From Paenibacillus sp. BJ-4 (GTDB taxonomy: Bacteria; Bacillota; Bacilli; Paenibacillales; Paenibacillaceae), in contig NZ_JAIVEM010000071.1 of assembly GCF_020404765.1 (NCBI RefSeq), positions 62,001 to 126,000 on the forward strand: DNA of 64,000 bases, given 5' to 3'. The notes under the pieces are model-generated. The model did no database searches. It was not told the origin of the DNA and saw nothing but the letters and a program-made list of their open reading frames with translations. Within the stretch, counting starts at the first letter, position 1, and every line of letters begins with the position of its first letter. Positions 63,172 through 64,000 of this stretch are shown piece after piece. The position numbers and the translations under genes are program-made.

Positions 63172-64000
63172 ATGAGTTTAACGCATTGCAATGTGCATTT
63201 CTCACAGCAGCCCGACAAGGTGGCTTATATATCCACTGCCTTGTTGAAAAGCCTTAATTTATCCGGAGCCAAGTCCATTCGTTTACGGCTCGGTAAGGAT
63301 CAGATTCCCGCCACAGTGAAGCCGATTCAGAAGGCGGGACGTCATCTATACCTGACCTCCGGCTTACGTAATGCAATCCGTGTTCCCAAAAGCGGGTCCA
63401 TCTATTTGCGCAATCTGGACGGTGATGTACAGCTAGGGCCGTTGATTGGAGTACTGTCTGACGGCACCAACTCCACCACCCGCCCTTTCGGATCACGCAC
63501 AGGCTTTATTAAGCAGCTGCTGAAGGAAGGCAGCAAGAAATCTTATATTTTTGCCTTCACCCCTCGGGATATCAACTGGCAAAATGATACGATTAACGGC
63601 TATTTTCTATCATCCAGCGGGGAATTTACACGTAAACTCGTACCTCTGCCGGATGTGATTTATAATCGTTTGCCGAGTCGTCGCTCTGATTTTTCCCCGG
63701 CGATCAATCAGCTGCGCGAGCGGTTTTCCCGCAAACGAATTCCCTTCTTTAACTGGAGCTTTTTCAATAAATCAGATATCTATCATCTGCTGGAAAGTAA
63801 TCCAGAAGTCAACCGCTATGTCCCTGAATCGTATATGAATCCCAGCTCTGAACGAATCCGGGGCATGCTGGAACGCCATCAATTTGCTTATTACAAGCCA
63901 AGCGGAGGCAGTCTCGGCAAAGGAATCTACCGGCTTTCCCATGTTCCCAAGCAAGGCTATTTTGTAAGGTATCGCAAAAAAAATAGCAATGTATTACTGC
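63172..64000 (+). CDS. YheC/YheD-family endospore coat-associated protein (3rd copy, cut by window end)
   Basis: 276 codons are in the window with no stop. TAGGAGG sits 8 nt before ATG 63172. The N-terminal domain matches YheC/D (GPLIGVLSDGTNSTTRPFGS; LPDVIYNRLPSRRSDFSPAI), and the ATP-grasp begins with YYKPSGGSLGKGIYRLSHVP, containing the P-loop-like glycines. The C-terminal catalytic end lies outside. More copies may follow, as is common in Paenibacillus. Confidence 0.88.
   Translation, partial: MSLTHCNVHFSQQPDKVAYISTALLKSLNLSGAKSIRLRLGKDQIPATVKPIQKAGRHLYLTSGLRNAIRVPKSGSIYLRNLDGDVQLGPLIGVLSDGTNSTTRPFGSRTGFIKQLLKEGSKKSYIFAFTPRDINWQNDTINGYFLSSSGEFTRKLVPLPDVIYNRLPSRRSDFSPAINQLRERFSRKRIPFFNWSFFNKSDIYHLLESNPEVNRYVPESYMNPSSERIRGMLERHQFAYYKPSGGSLGKGIYRLSHVPKQGYFVRYRKKNSNVLL

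Overview
The window looks like chromosomal DNA of an endospore-forming Firmicute, most likely Paenibacillus and probably close to the P. polymyxa group (inference, no search run). Supporting signs are an alpha/beta-type spore protein, the ytrH/ytrI/ytoI and yheA/yheC/yheD sporulation genes, ytvI, ytaF, a PL10 pectate lyase, pectin-sugar catabolism under a YesM/YesN-type two-component system, and Bacillus-like synteny (citZ-icd-mdh ... pho genes-polA-mutM-ytaF-coaE-nrdR; accD-accA-pyk; dnaE-ytrHI). There is no rRNA, CRISPR, prophage or intact insertion sequence.

Layout. 1-2.5 kb: a truncated LysR gene, then a carboxymuconolactone decarboxylase/tautomerase pair divergent from its own LysR gene. 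2.6-6.4 kb: the fructose operon fruR-fruK-fruA on the minus strand. 6.6-8.4 kb: an O-methyltransferase broken by an in-frame stop, divergent from a LysR gene. 8.5-12.5 kb: a radical SAM gene, a MerR-GNAT-hydrolase operon and gene remnants. 12.6-20.2 kb: a carbohydrate locus of sensor kinase, AraC-type response regulator, sugar-binding lipoprotein, GH105 hydrolase and GPH symporter. 20.8-31 kb: tRNA-Lys, tRNA-Ala, nrdR, a spore protein gene, then coaE, ytaF, mutM, polA, phoU, pstB, a CBS/chemoreceptor-like gene, phoP and phoR. 33.4-36.4 kb: SDR, LtrA-like and membrane-protein genes plus a large palindrome. 36.5-40 kb: mdh-icd-citZ. 40.3-43.7 kb: ytvI, fxsA, a thioesterase and the PL10 lyase. 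43.9-47.7 kb: pstS-pstC-pstA-pstB. 47.9-53.3 kb: LysR, pyk, accA, accD, a small conserved gene and a pgpA-like gene. 53.5-58.2 kb: dnaE divergent from ytrH-ytrI. 58.2-64 kb: ytoI, a small membrane protein, yheA and three tandem YheC/YheD ATP-grasp genes, the last cut by the window end.

How the genes work together. Phosphate control ties two regions together: phoP, the CBS/chemoreceptor-like gene and pstB-phoU all carry 11-bp-phased TT(A/T)ACA repeats (Pho boxes) upstream, and pstS-CAB lies about 15 kb away. Carbon control is suggested by cre-like sites before the GH105 gene and citZ and by phased repeats before fruR.

The most interesting observation is the MerR/GNAT junction. The MerR frame ends in CTT TGA C, the heptanucleotide of the prfB +1 recoding site. 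The acetyltransferase frame begins exactly at the +1 position with no start codon at its natural N-terminus. This is either an undescribed recoded MerR-GNAT fusion or a recent frameshift. The promoter of that operon is a textbook MerR type with a 19-bp spacer and a perfect dyad.
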